Positions 15,800 through 29,447 of a stretch of 64,000 nt of DNA are shown one piece after another. The position numbers and the translations under genes are program-made. Source of the stretch: Oehlia diaphana (lineage: Eukaryota > Glomeromycota > Glomeromycetes > Glomerales > Glomeraceae). How positions within the stretch are numbered: position 1 is the first letter of the stretch; each line of letters opens with the position of its first letter. The stretch covers positions 230,062 through 294,061 of the forward strand of contig QZLH01000010.1 of the NCBI GenBank assembly GCA_003833135.1, in the 5' to 3' direction. The notes under the pieces are model-generated. The model was given only the letters and a program-made list of their open reading frames with translations, was not told where the DNA came from and ran no database searches.

Positions 15800-18467
15800 T
15801 TAATTAATCTTTTTTTTTCTATTATTTTGTCTTGTTTTCTTGTTTGAAAGTAACGATTTTGATTCATATTTCGAATTATTATCACCTTTAGATTTATCTT
15901 TCTTTTCTTTTTTATCTCCGTAAATGGTATCACCTTTATTTATATCCTCATTTTTATCCGAGGCAATAGCCAACTTACGAGCTTTTCTTTTTTTCGAAGC
16001 TTCAATAATTTCTCTAATAAAAGGAAAGGAAATTAATTATTAAAAAATCAACGCAACAATAAATAATTAGATACATACTTTTTACGTATCATTTTCTTAA
16101 TGTCATAAGTAGATCTTGTGTCTATAGTTTTACGTTCTATAGGTTTCTTACGTAATCGTTTTTTAGATTCCCTTGAAGGATTTTTTAATTGAAGCATCCA
16201 ATCAGGTACTTCACAACCTGATTCTTTCATTACATTAACAACACTTATATAAAATATGAATATATCTTCATTAGAAATTATTATAGAATACAATTTAAAA
16301 ATTTAACCTTTAAAAAGTTTTTACCTTTTTAGATAAGGAGCATCATCCTTTGTATAATAAGTTACAGCTTCACCACTTCTACCAGCTCTACCAGTTCTAC
16401 CAATTCTATGAATATAACTTTGTACAGATTGTGGAAAATCGTAATTTATAACTAAATTAACACCTTTAAAATCCATACCACGAGCCATTAATTCTGTAGC
16501 TATTAATACCCAAATTTTCCCTTGTTTAAGATTTAATATAATTGAATCTCTCTGCAACAAAATAAAATTACGTTATATAAAACTTCATGTCAAATAAAAT
16601 GTTGAGCAATACATTAAACTACCTGAGCTTTTGTCCTTTCAGAATGTATAACATCTACATTAATACCATCATAAATTAATTCATGAAATAATTCTTTTGC
16701 TCGTTCAATTGATTGCACAAAAATTAATACTGGCGGTTTAAATCCTTCTTGTATTAACTGTCGAACAGCAATTAATTTTCCTTCTTCCTGTCCTACATAT
16801 AAAAGTTTTTGTTTTATTGTTTCCGTTGCAGCATTTCTACAGTTGAAAAAAAAAGTTAATTGGTACAAAACCAAAATAAAACAAAAAAAAAATAAAAATA
16901 AAAAAATAAAAATTTACTTTAGACCTATCACAACTCTAATTGGATCCCTCATAAAATCATTTGCTAATGTTTCAACACTTGAAGGAAATGTTGCACTAAA
17001 TAAGGCTTTTTGTAATTTAACATTAGAACATGCTGCAAATATTTCATCCGTTTGTTCTAAAAAACCTAATTCAAGTAGTTTATCTGCTTCATCCAAAATC
17101 AAATGACGTACACTATATGATAAATTACAATATAAGTTAAAATACTAATAAAGAATGTAAACCATTATTGTAAGTAATCCTACTTTTTTAATTCAATGAT
17201 ATCTTGTTGAATTGCATGAACTAAGCGAAGCGGTGTACTAATCAAAATATCTTATTAATCAAATTTGATCGGTTAAAAAATACCAATTAAATAAAACAAT
17301 CCACAAATAAAATACTCAAGATAAGGCATACCAAATTTTTCCCTTAGGCGAGGAGTTTGTGCTTGTGTAGCTGCAGTCGCTTTTGTTAACATGCATACTT
17401 TAAATTTTTTACCAACAGTCATTTTTCTGAATTCTCTATATATCTAATCAAATTAAGATGAATTATTAAATTTTAAAAATTTAAACTTAAAAGTAAAATT
17501 GGGTTAAAAAAAACCTGTTGTGCCAATTCTCTAGTTGGAGAAATAATTAATGCACGATAACCTATTTTCTCTGGACCTTTCAAATCATGTAACATAGGTA
17601 TAATATAAGCCAACGTTTTACCTGACCCGGTAGGTGCCATTGCCATTAAATCACGCCCCTTCAACATTCATTAAGAAATTGTACTAAGTTAGATGTCTTA
17701 AGAAGATTAAAAGCAAAAAATCCCGAAGGAATCATTTCTTACATGGATCATGATTGGGATGGCTTGCATTTGAATTGGCGTTGGCTTTTCATATGCGGAG
17801 TTTTTTAAATTCTTACAAATATATGGTTGAAAATTATATTTTGATTCAAGGTCATCAAATGAGCTAAATGGATTTGGAATATCTGTTCCGTAAATATGAA
17901 TTCGATGTCGTTTACGAAATGATTTAACCTAAAAAAAATGAAGGGCATCAATCAAATATAATAAGAAAAGAAAAAATCACTACTAATTAAAAATTAAAAA
18001 TAGGGAGTACATCATCCATAGAATTAAGGGGTTCTTCTTCAGCTTGATCGTCTTCGTCTTCATTTTCATCATTGTAATAATCGGTACTTTCTTCTCCTTT
18101 TAAAAAGAAAAACCAGTTTAACTCAGATTAATCTCAAAATATATTCGAATTAGATATTAACAACCTTCTTGATCTTTTTCTACATCTTTTGTAATTTTCT
18201 TGTCTTTAGTTACACCTAATGTCTCATCTATAGCACTTTTACTATTATGAAAGAAGTTAATTTCTTGCATAATGTCCATTTGAGTATCTGAGATATCATT
18301 AGTTTTCCTTAATTTATTCGATGGCTATTATCAAAATTGAATATTAAATATAGTACATATACATTAATATCAAATTAACATAAAAATACCTCGAACAGTG
18401 AAATGTCATCAGTAAATCGTTTTTTGTTGAATCTTGCTCCACTGCCCAGTACTTTAAACAAATCCAT
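15800..18467 (-). CDS. ROK1: DEAD-box RNA helicase Rok1/DDX52
   Basis: Twelve exons (18467-18390, 18324-18165, 18096-18011, 17928-17743, 17658-17515, 17443-17332, 17250-17184, 17112-16918, 16836-16623, 16551-16325, 16243-16079, 16013-15800) give 615 aa. Rok1 is a nucleolar helicase of the small-subunit processome needed for 18S rRNA maturation. The N-terminal [13 protein letters not shown] matches the family. The Q-motif is [10 protein letters not shown]. Motif I is APTGSGKT (178-185), DEAD is at 285-288, SAT follows, and [10 protein letters not shown] is motif VI. The Rok1-specific [10 protein letters not shown] comes after it, then a Lys-rich tail suited to nucleolar targeting. Its stop is 41 bp from the alpha-actinin stop, so the 3' UTRs must overlap. 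Confidence 0.92.
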
Positions 18468-19497
18468 TATGAATTTGGGTTGGGACTAATTTTTTGATAA
18501 CTGATATCGAGAAACTATATATATATATATTTTTATGAATTCTGATTGGCTACATTATTTTACTAAACTACATACTATTTTATGTGACCAGAATCAAGCA
18601 CTGATTTGCCAGCATTAATCATGGCAAAACCCTTAATATTCCCAAAAGTCCCAGCGTCTTTTTTGATAATTATATTTTTAGGAAAAAAAATAAAATAAAA
18701 TAAATCGTAGTTGATAATAAGAGTTTCTTTGATGATTAAATATTTTTTTTTCAATTTAACTTATATATATACGTATACATACATAATGATGATTAAGAGC
18801 GACGAATAATTTAATAATTGGTAGAAATAAGAAAAAGTTTGATACCGAAATTACACTAAAAAAAGCGATTTAACATTAGATAAGATACAGCTAATAAATT
18901 AGAATAAATTATAGCTATTGAAACCTATGAACATGATTGAATGATTGAAAATGATTAGTTTTTGCATGTTAAAGTACCCATAGTGTTGTACCTTATCCAT
19001 AAACTTGATGTAAATAAAAACTAGTTTCATACATATTATCCATTAAAAGAAAGTTTTTGCAGGTTTTGTGGAACTTGGTACTTTAATCAAACGTTTAAGG
19101 TAATTATGATCATTTTGTCTTCATTGAAATTTGTTACATTGACTACAGTCATTGCAATAAGGGAGAAAACTTGGAGAAACGTCTAAAGCCCTTTTTCTTA
19201 CATTATAATATGTTAACTATATTACTCCAACTAACGATTTCCACACAGATATACTGCGGCAAAAATAAGCAGAGGTAAAAGATTGTACAAGATTACTAAA
19301 ATTTTTAATGAAATAAGAAATTACACATTACTAAGTTAAAATAAGTGTTTTTTTTTTAAAAAAAAAGGAAGAAATTTATAATAAAAATCCTAATAAATAC
19401 TTTTTCACTAAATAAATAACACAGTATATTAATGAAATAACCAAGAAATTATAGAATCTAACATTATTACAAAAGCTCTATTAATTTATTTTAATTC
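18468..19497. other. Gene-free AT-rich spacer upstream of ROK1
   Basis: About 1 kb of AT-rich sequence between the ROK1 start and the RNF121 stop, both on the minus strand. It must hold the ROK1 promoter and the RNF121 3' UTR. I see homopolymer runs and TATA-like stretches (18513-18531), but no ORF with family similarity, no tRNA box pair and no clear repeat. Confidence 0.5.
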
Positions 19498-21179
19498 TTA
19501 TTCTAAACCAAATAAAGTATAAGCTAATTGTACAACTGCAAAAATTACCTAAAAAACATTGTTGGTTAGTTATGTTTCAACGAAACATTTTGCGAAAATC
19601 GAGCAACAAATAAAATTGAACTTACAGGTTGCCAAACAACTAAATATCTTACACCATCAAGCAAACTAAGATAAAGTTGTTGTTGAGTATCCCATCTATA
19701 ATAAATTGAATATACATATTAGAATTAATATAAAGTTACGAACAATATTTACTTAAAATATTATAAAAACTTACGGATTTGTTTTAAATTCCTTTAAATC
19801 GACTTTTTCCTTACTATAAATCATTTAAATCATTTGATTAATTACATAATATACATATACACATACATACATAAAAAATATATATTTACCAATAAGGACA
19901 AATATCCTTTTTTCCTATTAAACACCAACCACGTATACATTCATCATGAAAAACATGTTTACAAGCTAATTGAAATACATGATTTTGATCGACCTTTTCA
20001 TTATCATTTGTTGTATTACTTCTAGAAGCCGCAACTCCGCATATCGCACATATATCTGCTCTTAAATGTCTTCTTGGAAATCCATCTTTATTATAATATC
20101 CAAGTGTTGATGCCATTCTATCTGTACATATTTCTACAAAATCTCTACCTAACACTCTATAGTAAAATAAATTTAATTCGTCAGAAAATAATTCCTTTTT
20201 TTGGCTTTTTTAGAGAAATAAAAAATCAACATACCCGAAATATAAACCATAACTTAAAAGTATTGCTCCCAATTCAAATCCATCTGTACCCGAATAAAAT
20301 AATTGTACAAACCCGAAAAAGTACAACATAATAATAGTATATCCTGTTATACCAATTGCATACGATACTTTATATACAACCGAAAACCATTTATAGACTA
20401 GCCTAAAAAAAATTATTGATATAAGAATATTGATAATAAACTGATGTAAATTTATTAAATAGTTATAAATCAGCTATCAATCAGAGCATATACTGATTTA
20501 TAATTATTCGACCAGTGTTATTACTTATTCGGCAAGTTTACTTAAAGGGTCAAAGATAGATTTAATTCTGGCCTATAGTGAATTAAAATTATTTGTAGTG
20601 AATACCTTGGTGTCTGATGATCCAACGGTTTCCTTGATGCCAAATATAACACTATATAAAATATATGTTAACCAAATGAATATCTCAACCTAACTTACAA
20701 GGAATAAAATATTCTCACCCCATGAATTAGCAATTGAATATAAAACCCAAATTGATAGAAATCTCCAAAAATGTGCTTGAAGTCCAAAGAAATACATCGG
20801 TATTAGCCTAAAGTCAAATAAAAAAAATGGTTCAATAATGCCTAACGGAAGAACGAATAAAATAATCACCAGTTACTAACCATAAACCAACCAAAGTAAC
20901 TGCTTGAAAAGATCGGTAATGTTTTGATTTCCAATAAAGTATTAAGAATTGAAAACCAAATAAAGCAGCTAAAAGTATAAGTGCCATAGTTCCATGTTGT
21001 TTTTCGAAATCATTATTCGGACTTGAAATAGGTTCTTCAGTAAGGCTAAAAGCAAAACAAAATAAATTCAGTTTTGAGAATAAAAGAAATATAATTGGAA
21101 CATACTTATTGTACTGTGGTTCGGTTTGGTTTTCAGCTGAACTTGTTATATTTAATATATTTGTTGTTTCTTCTGACAT
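19498..21179 (-). CDS. RNF121: RNF121-type transmembrane RING E3 ligase
   Basis: Nine exons (21179-21106, 21045-20881, 20807-20719, 20651-20606, 20402-20235, 20156-19890, 19813-19775, 19695-19626, 19548-19498) give 322 aa; human RNF121 is 327 aa. The family is an ER/Golgi multi-pass ubiquitin ligase. Conserved blocks: ILYWKSKHYRSFQ, SRKPLDHQTPRLVYKWF, YGLYFGVLGRDF, HLRADICAICG, LACKHVFHDECIRGWC, DICPYCKEKVDLK, and the C-terminal VWQPVI followed by LFGLE. At least five hydrophobic segments precede the RING and one follows it. All RING ligands are intact. The RNF121 and ATP18 start codons are 255 bp apart and divergent. Fungal RNF121 has little direct study, so the role is by homology. Confidence 0.92.
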
Positions 21180-21434
21180 GACTGAGATATATTTATTTGT
21201 TTATATCCAAGATGAAAGTGAAGATTATTTAAAAAAGGGTTATTTATATACCGGGTTTTTTTTAGTAAAGTGGCAAATTTTAGAAGGGATTAATGAACTT
21301 GTGACACCATGCACACAAAAAAAGAAATTCCTGATTGTAAGATGCACATTCTTCGAGGAATAAAATTATTTAAAATTTTTTGCAGTTAAATCCATTTTTT
21401 TATAAACAATCGTCTCCAGAAAGAAAAAGCGAAC

Positions 21435-21795
21435 ATGTCATTATTTTCACTATTTGGACCTAAGTATCCAACTCAAATTGCAAAACCTATGTCTCATTTC
21501 TTCATTGCTGCAAGTATTGTATGGCTCTCTTTGAACAAAGTTGAAAATTCAATGCAATCAAGTAAGATATAATTTTTTAATTTAATTAACTTAAGAGAAA
21601 AATGGGTTAACTTAGGAATTATGTTTATCACAGACCCTCCCTATGATACTGATCCTCGTAATCCTAAAGGTATCTATTATAAATGATAATTGTTATTTCA
21701 AATTTTTCCAATTTACGAATTTGTTTACATTTTATCGTTGTTTTATTCAAATTTTTTTAGCTTTATTGAATAAGCAGCTTAAAGAACATCATTAA
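21435..21795 (+). CDS. ATP18: Mitochondrial ATP synthase subunit j (i/j)
   Basis: Three exons, 21435-21561, 21634-21669 and 21761-21795, give 65 aa. Subunit j is a small single-span protein of the F1Fo ATP synthase membrane sector that helps dimer stability. The pattern fits the family: a short N-terminus with YPTQIAKPM, one hydrophobic span (SHFFIAASIVWLSLNKVEN), then the diagnostic DPRNP motif near the C-terminus. Yeast Atp18 is 59 aa. It is too short and too split to stand out as a single ORF. It is divergent from RNF121 and convergent with the HAD/SAK gene. Confidence 0.85.
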
Positions 21796-21919
21796 ATAAT
21801 GATGAAGTCATTATGCTTCTACAATTTCAATTAATAAAAATGAGATTTTTTGGCTAATATTTTCATAGAAACATTTCATTAATAAATTTTGAATCCAAAC
21901 AAATCATAATTACGATAAT

Positions 21920-23395
21920 TTATTCTAAACCAAGAATGTACTTTGCAGCAATTATTCCTTGAACTACAATCTGTTTATCATATTTTATCCAATCAAAATT
22001 AATCCTTTCAGTGTTAAGAAATCCTTCAGTACCTTTTACATGGGCAAAATTAATGAAAGGTACCGGGCAATCACTAAATAATTTACCACAACGCATACCT
22101 ATGGGGGTTTTTTCTAGACTGTTTTCGTATTCGCTTACTCGTAAGCAATAAATACGTTTTTGGTATATACCAAAACCTGTAATTTTCATCGTCACGATAG
22201 CTCCTCTTCCTTCACAATGTGATTTTAACCATTCGTTACTTACATTTTTTTTAATAAGAACGTATGGTCCGTCAAAAACCCATTCACCATTAACATTGGG
22301 AGGAGGGTATATTCTTTTCAATTTATCAATCACTTGTTGATCAAAAAATATTCCCGCGTATTGAATTTTTCTTACAATTCCAATTTTTCCCAAATGAATT
22401 TGTGTGGATCTATAATTATGATCTTTTATCATTTCCATTACTATCTCATATTCTCTAAAGGGTTCTAAATAAATCCTTGGAAGAAAAACTTTATAAACAG
22501 TTCCTTCCTTAATCTTTCCAAAAGATTTCAATTTTTCAAGATATGTTTCGAAAGCTTTAAAATGATTAGGACGATCTTCCCATATATTGATTGAAATTGG
22601 AGGAGGATGATGTGATATTAAATCTTTAATAAAATTCATCTTAAATTCTTTTGTTTTCAATTTCTGTGTTCCTGTAATTGTTTGATTCATAATAAGTTCT
22701 TCATACATATCTCTTCCTATCTTTTCGATGATATTAGTTTTGTAATATTTTTGCCAATCAATAATATTATTAGTTGGTTTAAATCCCATTACATCAAAAC
22801 GCATTCCTTTTCTCTCAACCATGTTTGTGATCAATTCATGAAATTCATCATAATTACGGCCAGTCAATAGAACTGTTAAAGTATTTTCATCTCTCATTGA
22901 ACGTTTAACAATATTAACAAGTTTATTATTCCACCTATTTTCCAATCCATTCTGCATCTCTTGAGGTCCAAAGCTAAGTGATCTTCTGTCTTGATACCAC
23001 CCCTTGAAGATAATATTTTCATTCTTCAAAAGGCCTACCAATCGACCTTCCCATATGGCAGAGTTTGGTTCTGGCGAAGAGAACAGAGTCCCATCAAAGT
23101 CAAAGATATTTATTACCAAAGGAGTTTGTTCCGATTGTATATTTAAAGTTGAGTCATTATTTTGAACGTTATAAGTGTTCTCTAGCTCCGGAAACTTGAC
23201 AATCTTGCCTTCGGGCGCCGTCAAAGTTTTGAACAATGCATTTGTCAATAAATTTATTTCATTTGACGTGTCCATTTGAATTGGAGAACGAATGATTGTT
23301 GGTCTGAAGTTATTGAATTTAAAAAGTTTATCAGTATGTAAACAAAATTGCCATTTTTGTATAAATCTCGGGAAATAATTGCGTCTAATTATCAT
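21920..23395 (-). CDS. HAD-like protein with Swiss Army Knife RNA-repair-type domain
   Basis: A single 491-aa exon. The HAD motif I is clear at residues 99-103 (DFDGT in IFDFDGTLF), followed by the SAK-type pattern PEPNSAIWEGRL and GWYQDRRSLSFG; LLTGRNYDEF is the motif II region and WEDRPNHFKAF carries a motif IV-like acidic site. This matches the family annotated as HAD domain in Swiss Army Knife RNA repair proteins, whose biochemical role is not established. A C-terminal part of about 200 aa (from IHLGKIG) is conserved in style but unidentified. The first 40 residues lack acidic residues except one, are Arg/Lys-rich and could be a mitochondrial presequence; MDTSNEINLL at residue 41 is an alternative start. 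Confidence 0.7.
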   Translation of the reverse strand: MIIRRNYFPRFIQKWQFCLHTDKLFKFNNFRPTIIRSPIQMDTSNEINLLTNALFKTLTAPEGKIVKFPELENTYNVQNNDSTLNIQSEQTPLVINIFDFDGTLFSSPEPNSAIWEGRLVGLLKNENIIFKGWYQDRRSLSFGPQEMQNGLENRWNNKLVNIVKRSMRDENTLTVLLTGRNYDEFHELITNMVERKGMRFDVMGFKPTNNIIDWQKYYKTNIIEKIGRDMYEELIMNQTITGTQKLKTKEFKMNFIKDLISHHPPPISINIWEDRPNHFKAFETYLEKLKSFGKIKEGTVYKVFLPRIYLEPFREYEIVMEMIKDHNYRSTQIHLGKIGIVRKIQYAGIFFDQQVIDKLKRIYPPPNVNGEWVFDGPYVLIKKNVSNEWLKSHCEGRGAIVTMKITGFGIYQKRIYCLRVSEYENSLEKTPIGMRCGKLFSDCPVPFINFAHVKGTEGFLNTERINFDWIKYDKQIVVQGIIAAKYILGLE

Positions 23396-23622
23396 GCTTC
23401 ATTTGTTTTCAGATTCATGCACTTTGTGCATCAAAAAAATTTAGCATAAAGAAGAATCATAAAAAGATTTTAAGTATACAAAGCTTTTTTATTAAATTTT
23501 TTTGATATTTTTTTTTTAGTATGTATATTATCGAATATTATTTAAGACTTATAATTATCGAATTTGTTGAAAGTTTTAATGGATTAATAATGTTGATTAT
23601 TACTGTTTATATTTTTACCGCC

Positions 23623-24880
23623 CTATTTTGTGATATTTGATTTCTTTGATTTTTCAATTTTTAATTTCTTATAATATTTTATTTGAACAGACTGTTCCCA
23701 TTGTTCTTTATGTTTACGATATAGCATCATACAAGCTTGTGCATCCTCAACCTATAAAATACAAAAAAAAACTTAATATTACATATTACATTGAAAAAAA
23801 AATAAAAAAAAATACGTACTGAGGAATGTTTTCCTGTTTGAATTGTCATTCCTAATTCTTCACTTGCAAGTCGCTTTAACGAAGGTGTTTTTCCTTTAGC
23901 AATCTTACGAAATGGTTCATATAATGAAGTATCACGTATCATTTTACGTGGATGATCTAACATTAACATTTTAAAATCATGTTGAAGAGCATGTCCAACT
24001 ACTATTCTATCTTTAATTATATTATAAACTTCTTGTTGAACTTGTTTAAAATCGTGCGCTAACAATAAAAACAAAACTAATGAATATTTAAAAGTGAATT
24101 ACAAAAATGTGAAATGATAGTTATAATTAAATGATCTTTACTTACAATTTATTAATAGTTTTGGAGTAATCCCACTAATTTCAGTTCTAAAATCAGTAAC
24201 TCTTTCTATGGGTCTTACATATTTATCCAATATTGTTACGCCATAATAATTTACTATTGTTACTCTTGCAAGAGCTGATTGAATTCCATCAGGTCCAACT
24301 CCAACCATTTCACAATCAATTGCAACATATTTTCCAATTCTATTAAATAAAATTATTTCATTAAAAATTTGGTCATTATAAAAATAAAAAAAAAAAAATT
24401 TATCTAGAAAATATATATATAAAATAAGTTAATATAAATACTAACTTGGTTTTATTATTCGTAGAAGAAACTTCAGATATCAATGAACTTTCTTTAGAGG
24501 AATATTCATTTATTTTGCTAAGATCTTTTTTAATAATATCGTCAAACCATTTTTCGTCTATTTTATTCCTTTCTTTTGTTGTTATTACTTGCGTTGCTGA
24601 AGCTTTTGAACTACGCATAATAGATTTCGTTAAAAGGTTTTTCATAAAAATAAGAATGTTTATTACAAAAATAATTACCTAGATTTTATACTTTTATTAG
24701 ACTTTTGTTCTGTTTCTTCATTACGTTTTCTTTTATATTTATTCTTTTTCCCAGTTTCTTCCTTAGCAATTTTCTATTAAATAAATTTATGAGACAAACG
24801 AAAATTTAACGAGACAAATAAAAAATTTTACTTACCGTTTTAAGTTTTTGCCAATTTGAAGAAGGTAAAATTGAAGTCAT
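23623..24880 (-). CDS. REX4: RNA exonuclease Rex4 (DEDDh family)
   Basis: Six exons (24880-24836, 24773-24679, 24610-24446, 24339-24146, 24058-23820, 23751-23623) give 288 aa; yeast Rex4 is 289 aa. Rex4/REXO4 is a nuclear 3'-5' exonuclease linked to pre-rRNA processing. The catalytic DEDDh residues are visible: [15 protein letters not shown] (Exo I, D and E), [12 protein letters not shown] (Exo II), and [14 protein letters not shown] (Exo III, H and D). The [12 protein letters not shown] block is family-typical. A Lys-rich N-terminal segment would suit nucleolar localisation. It lies head-to-tail with the HAD/SAK gene and the LIM gene, all on the minus strand. Confidence 0.92.
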
Positions 24881-25293
24881 TATTATGATAAAAGAAATTT
24901 TTTTAAATTTTTCAATATATCTTGATATTAATAGAAGATTCAAATTTGATTGGTCGATAATTATTGTAGTAAAAAAAATTTTTATTTTAATTTTTACTAA
25001 CAAGATACAATACTACATACTGTTTAAAGTTACAAAAGACCAGCCAATCCTATCGAATTGTTATTAAAAATAATAAAAATACATGCTACATATGTTATAT
25101 ATATAAAAGTACTACATAATTAATGTAGAAATAAATAAAATAAGCAACTAAAAAATAAATGTACATCCAAGTAAAAATAAATACATAAAATTAAAAAATG
25201 ATATTCAAAAATGAAGTATAAAAAATGTTTGTTTTCGGTTGTCAAAATTGTAATTCAACAGTCCATTAATGAATAATAATAATGTTTACAAAA
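24881..25293. other. Spacer between REX4 and the LIM gene
   Basis: AT-rich sequence carrying the REX4 promoter and the LIM gene 3' UTR. Small open frames on both strands (24885-25067 and the mirror) start without conserved content. Nothing else is recognised. Confidence 0.5.
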
Positions 25294-26428
25294 TCAGGTG
25301 GCTGCACCTTCAGTAGTCAAAAATGCCGCACCATTACCATATCCGTAGCCCTAAAATTTAATAATGGATTATTAATGAAATTTTCAAAAAAAATTACAAA
25401 AAACAGAGAAAAAAAAAATAAAGTTAAAAATACCTTTGGACCAAACGCTTTAGAATAGCATGGTCTGCAATAAATCTTGCTTTCTCGGTCTGCTAAATTA
25501 GAGGAACTCACAAGCTTATCGCAATTAACACAGCGTAGACATAATTTGTGATATTTAACACCAGCACCTAATGCCTATAAAATATAACGAATATAACGTA
25601 TAAGAATGGGATTAAATAAGTAAAGTATATATGCTATCGTAAATTTTACCGATTCGGCTGCATAAACAGCTTTTGAACAGCGTGGGCATATATCATTGTT
25701 AGTTGGGAGAGTCCAAGTACGTTTGGAACTTTTAGGCGATTGAGATCTAGTACTGAAAAATCCAGTTGATGCACTTATTGGTGATTTAGGTGGCGATTGA
25801 GAAAACTTATCCAAGGTGGGTTCATTACTATTTGGTTTCTCAATAGGTCTGTCTGTGTTTAAGAAAGAAGCTCCCGAGCCATATCCATAACCTAAATTTA
25901 GCAATTTATCAGAATATTAAATAAATATAAATATAAATATGTATATAAATAATATAAATAAATTAAACTTATGAATATAATTTTTTACCTTTTGGACCGA
26001 ACCGACGTACATGACAGGTTTTACAATAAGCCTATTGAAAATAACAAAATTTCTTTTTTAGAATTTTTAGAATTCTCAACATTTTATTAGAATTACGAAG
26101 GACGACTTACCTCTCCTTCATGTTCTGCAAGAGTATAAGAATCCAAACGTTTTTTACAGTCCTAGAAAAAATAAAAGGCAATTTTATTATCGGAAAATTA
26201 TTTGAAAATAACAAACATGGAATGTATGTAAAAATGCTAAATCTTACAATGCAAGTAAGACACGCTTTGTGCCATGGACCATTTGGACCAATAACCTTTT
26301 AAAAGAAACTTATTAGCTAACCAGAATAGTTAAAATAACAAAATCGAAAAGTTTACCTGTTCGGCCATATACACTGCCTTTTGACAACGTGGACATAATG
26401 GAGTACCACCCCAACGTGTAGAAGACAT
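25294..26428 (-). CDS. Two-LIM-domain protein (CRP/Csrp-like)
   Basis: Seven exons (26428-26357, 26295-26248, 26161-26111, 26031-25989, 25891-25650, 25574-25434, 25350-25294) give 217 aa. LIM 1 begins CPRCQKAVYMAEQ and runs through WHKACLTC, DCKKRLDS and YCKTCHVRRFGPKG. LIM 2 begins CPRCSKAVYAAES and continues with YHKLCLRC, NCDKL and YCRPCYSKAFGPKG. Each LIM is followed by the glycine-rich YGYGxG tail typical of cysteine-rich proteins (CRPs), which bind actin bundles or act as nuclear scaffolds. A Ser/Pro-rich linker with SPPKSPIS and SRSQSPKS-type sites between the LIMs could be a target of proline-directed kinases. Zinc ligands are complete in both domains. Confidence 0.9.
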
Positions 26429-27566
26429 TATTTTTGTTTTTTTTTAGAATAAAAAATTTTTGCTATAAAGTTCGTTAAAAATTATTATTAGTTTCCGTTT
26501 ATATTTGTGCATAGGTCTTATATTAAATAATTCACAGATTTAAGGGGGAAGTTTTACACTTGCTTATGTAATTCACGTAATTGTCAATTTTTTTTGTAGT
26601 TCCGGCAGAAAATACTGGCTAAAATTATGATTTGAGTGTGATAAATTAAAAATACCTTGCAAGTTTATATCGCTTTGTAATAAAAAAAAAACTAATCTTT
26701 AATATGGTGAATGAGCACGGATTGCTACAATATATTATTAATAGGAATAGATAAGGGATTTAAAGGACAAAGAATATAATGGTAAATCATTAAAAAATAT
26801 TCGGTTAAAAATAAAAAAAATCAATTTTGATCATATTTATATTTTAAATAAAATGTGAGCTGAATCTTTTAAAAAGGTTTCTTAATCGACATTCAAAATC
26901 ATTAAATTTTTCTATATTCTTTAGATCTTTACTAAAAATGAGAAATACAAAACACTCTTCTGTAGCAAAGAGTATAAAATAACGAGATAAAAAGAATATT
27001 TGTTTGATGCCGTTAGTAAAATTTTAAGACTAAGCATATAGGTGGAAAATTTAACCAGACATGCTAAATGAAAATAATATACTCTATACAATTTGTAACT
27101 GGGAAAGGAATTATTTATCAACAAAAATCTTATTCTGATTTAACTCCGGATGAATGTCAACATTAAACAATGGAATAGATTATGGAAAATGAATCATTAC
27201 CTGATATAACACTTTATCACAAAACTCAAGCCAACTCGAATCCTACTCGAATCAGTTGAAGCTTATTACAACAGTAGCGAACACTTCTCAACTGGGATCA
27301 TCAATTACCAAAACTGTGCACAATGCATTGCAACGTGATCAATCGGCAATTCGGCATATAACCATAAGCCATATACCCAAAATTCTCAGAAAAATTGTTG
27401 GAATAAGCTAAATTTGTTATTTTATCATAATGTATTCTCGAAGCATTTTGAGAAATACTTCCATTTTGGTAAATTCCTCGTGCAAGTCGGTTTTGAATGT
27501 GTGTGAGTAACTGAAATACCGAATGCCAGTTTTTATATTTAAATTAATAATCCAAGTTCTTGTCTT
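26429..27566. other. Promoter-side spacer between LIM and ferrochelatase genes
   Basis: About 1.1 kb between divergent starts. It is AT-rich with several poly-A/T runs. The segment 27130-27540 is less AT-rich and has broken reading frames, so it may be a decayed insert, but no family can be named. No RNA gene is recognised. Confidence 0.45.
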
Positions 27567-29051
<1,485 letters not shown>

Positions 29052-29447
29052 ATAAAAATCAGAACAAAAAATCAGGAGTACAAAAAATCAGGAGAGGTAC
29101 AAAATAATGTTATATTTAGATATCACGTGAACTTTAAGCATGGCTTGGCAAAATATTATTTTACTAAAAAAAGAGAATTGTTTATATTATGTATATTGTA
29201 TGTTATCACGTGTAATAAACTTTAAATTAATTGAACCATATATGTAAAAAAAATTTATGCACTTTTCTAGTTTCTTTGAGTTCTTCTTTTACCTTAACAC
29301 TTCTTTCACTTTACTGGTTAGCTTTTTTTAACTTCTTAAAAAGTACTTCTTTTCCTCTCTCCCCCCAAAAAAAATTTCTTAGAACACTATAACCCAGATT
29401 ATTTATTTAAGTTATTATTTGTAATTTAATCTACAATAATATATATT
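29052..29447. other. Spacer between ferrochelatase and RhoGAP genes
   Basis: 3' UTR of ferrochelatase and promoter of the downstream gene. A short imperfect tandem (aaaaaatcaggag-like, 29060-29100) and a pyrimidine-rich tract (29270-29365) are visible. No gene is seen. Confidence 0.5.

Noticed and set aside
26921..27124. 67-codon minus-strand frame
   Set aside because: AT-rich hydrophobic translation with no family features; chance ORF in a spacer.
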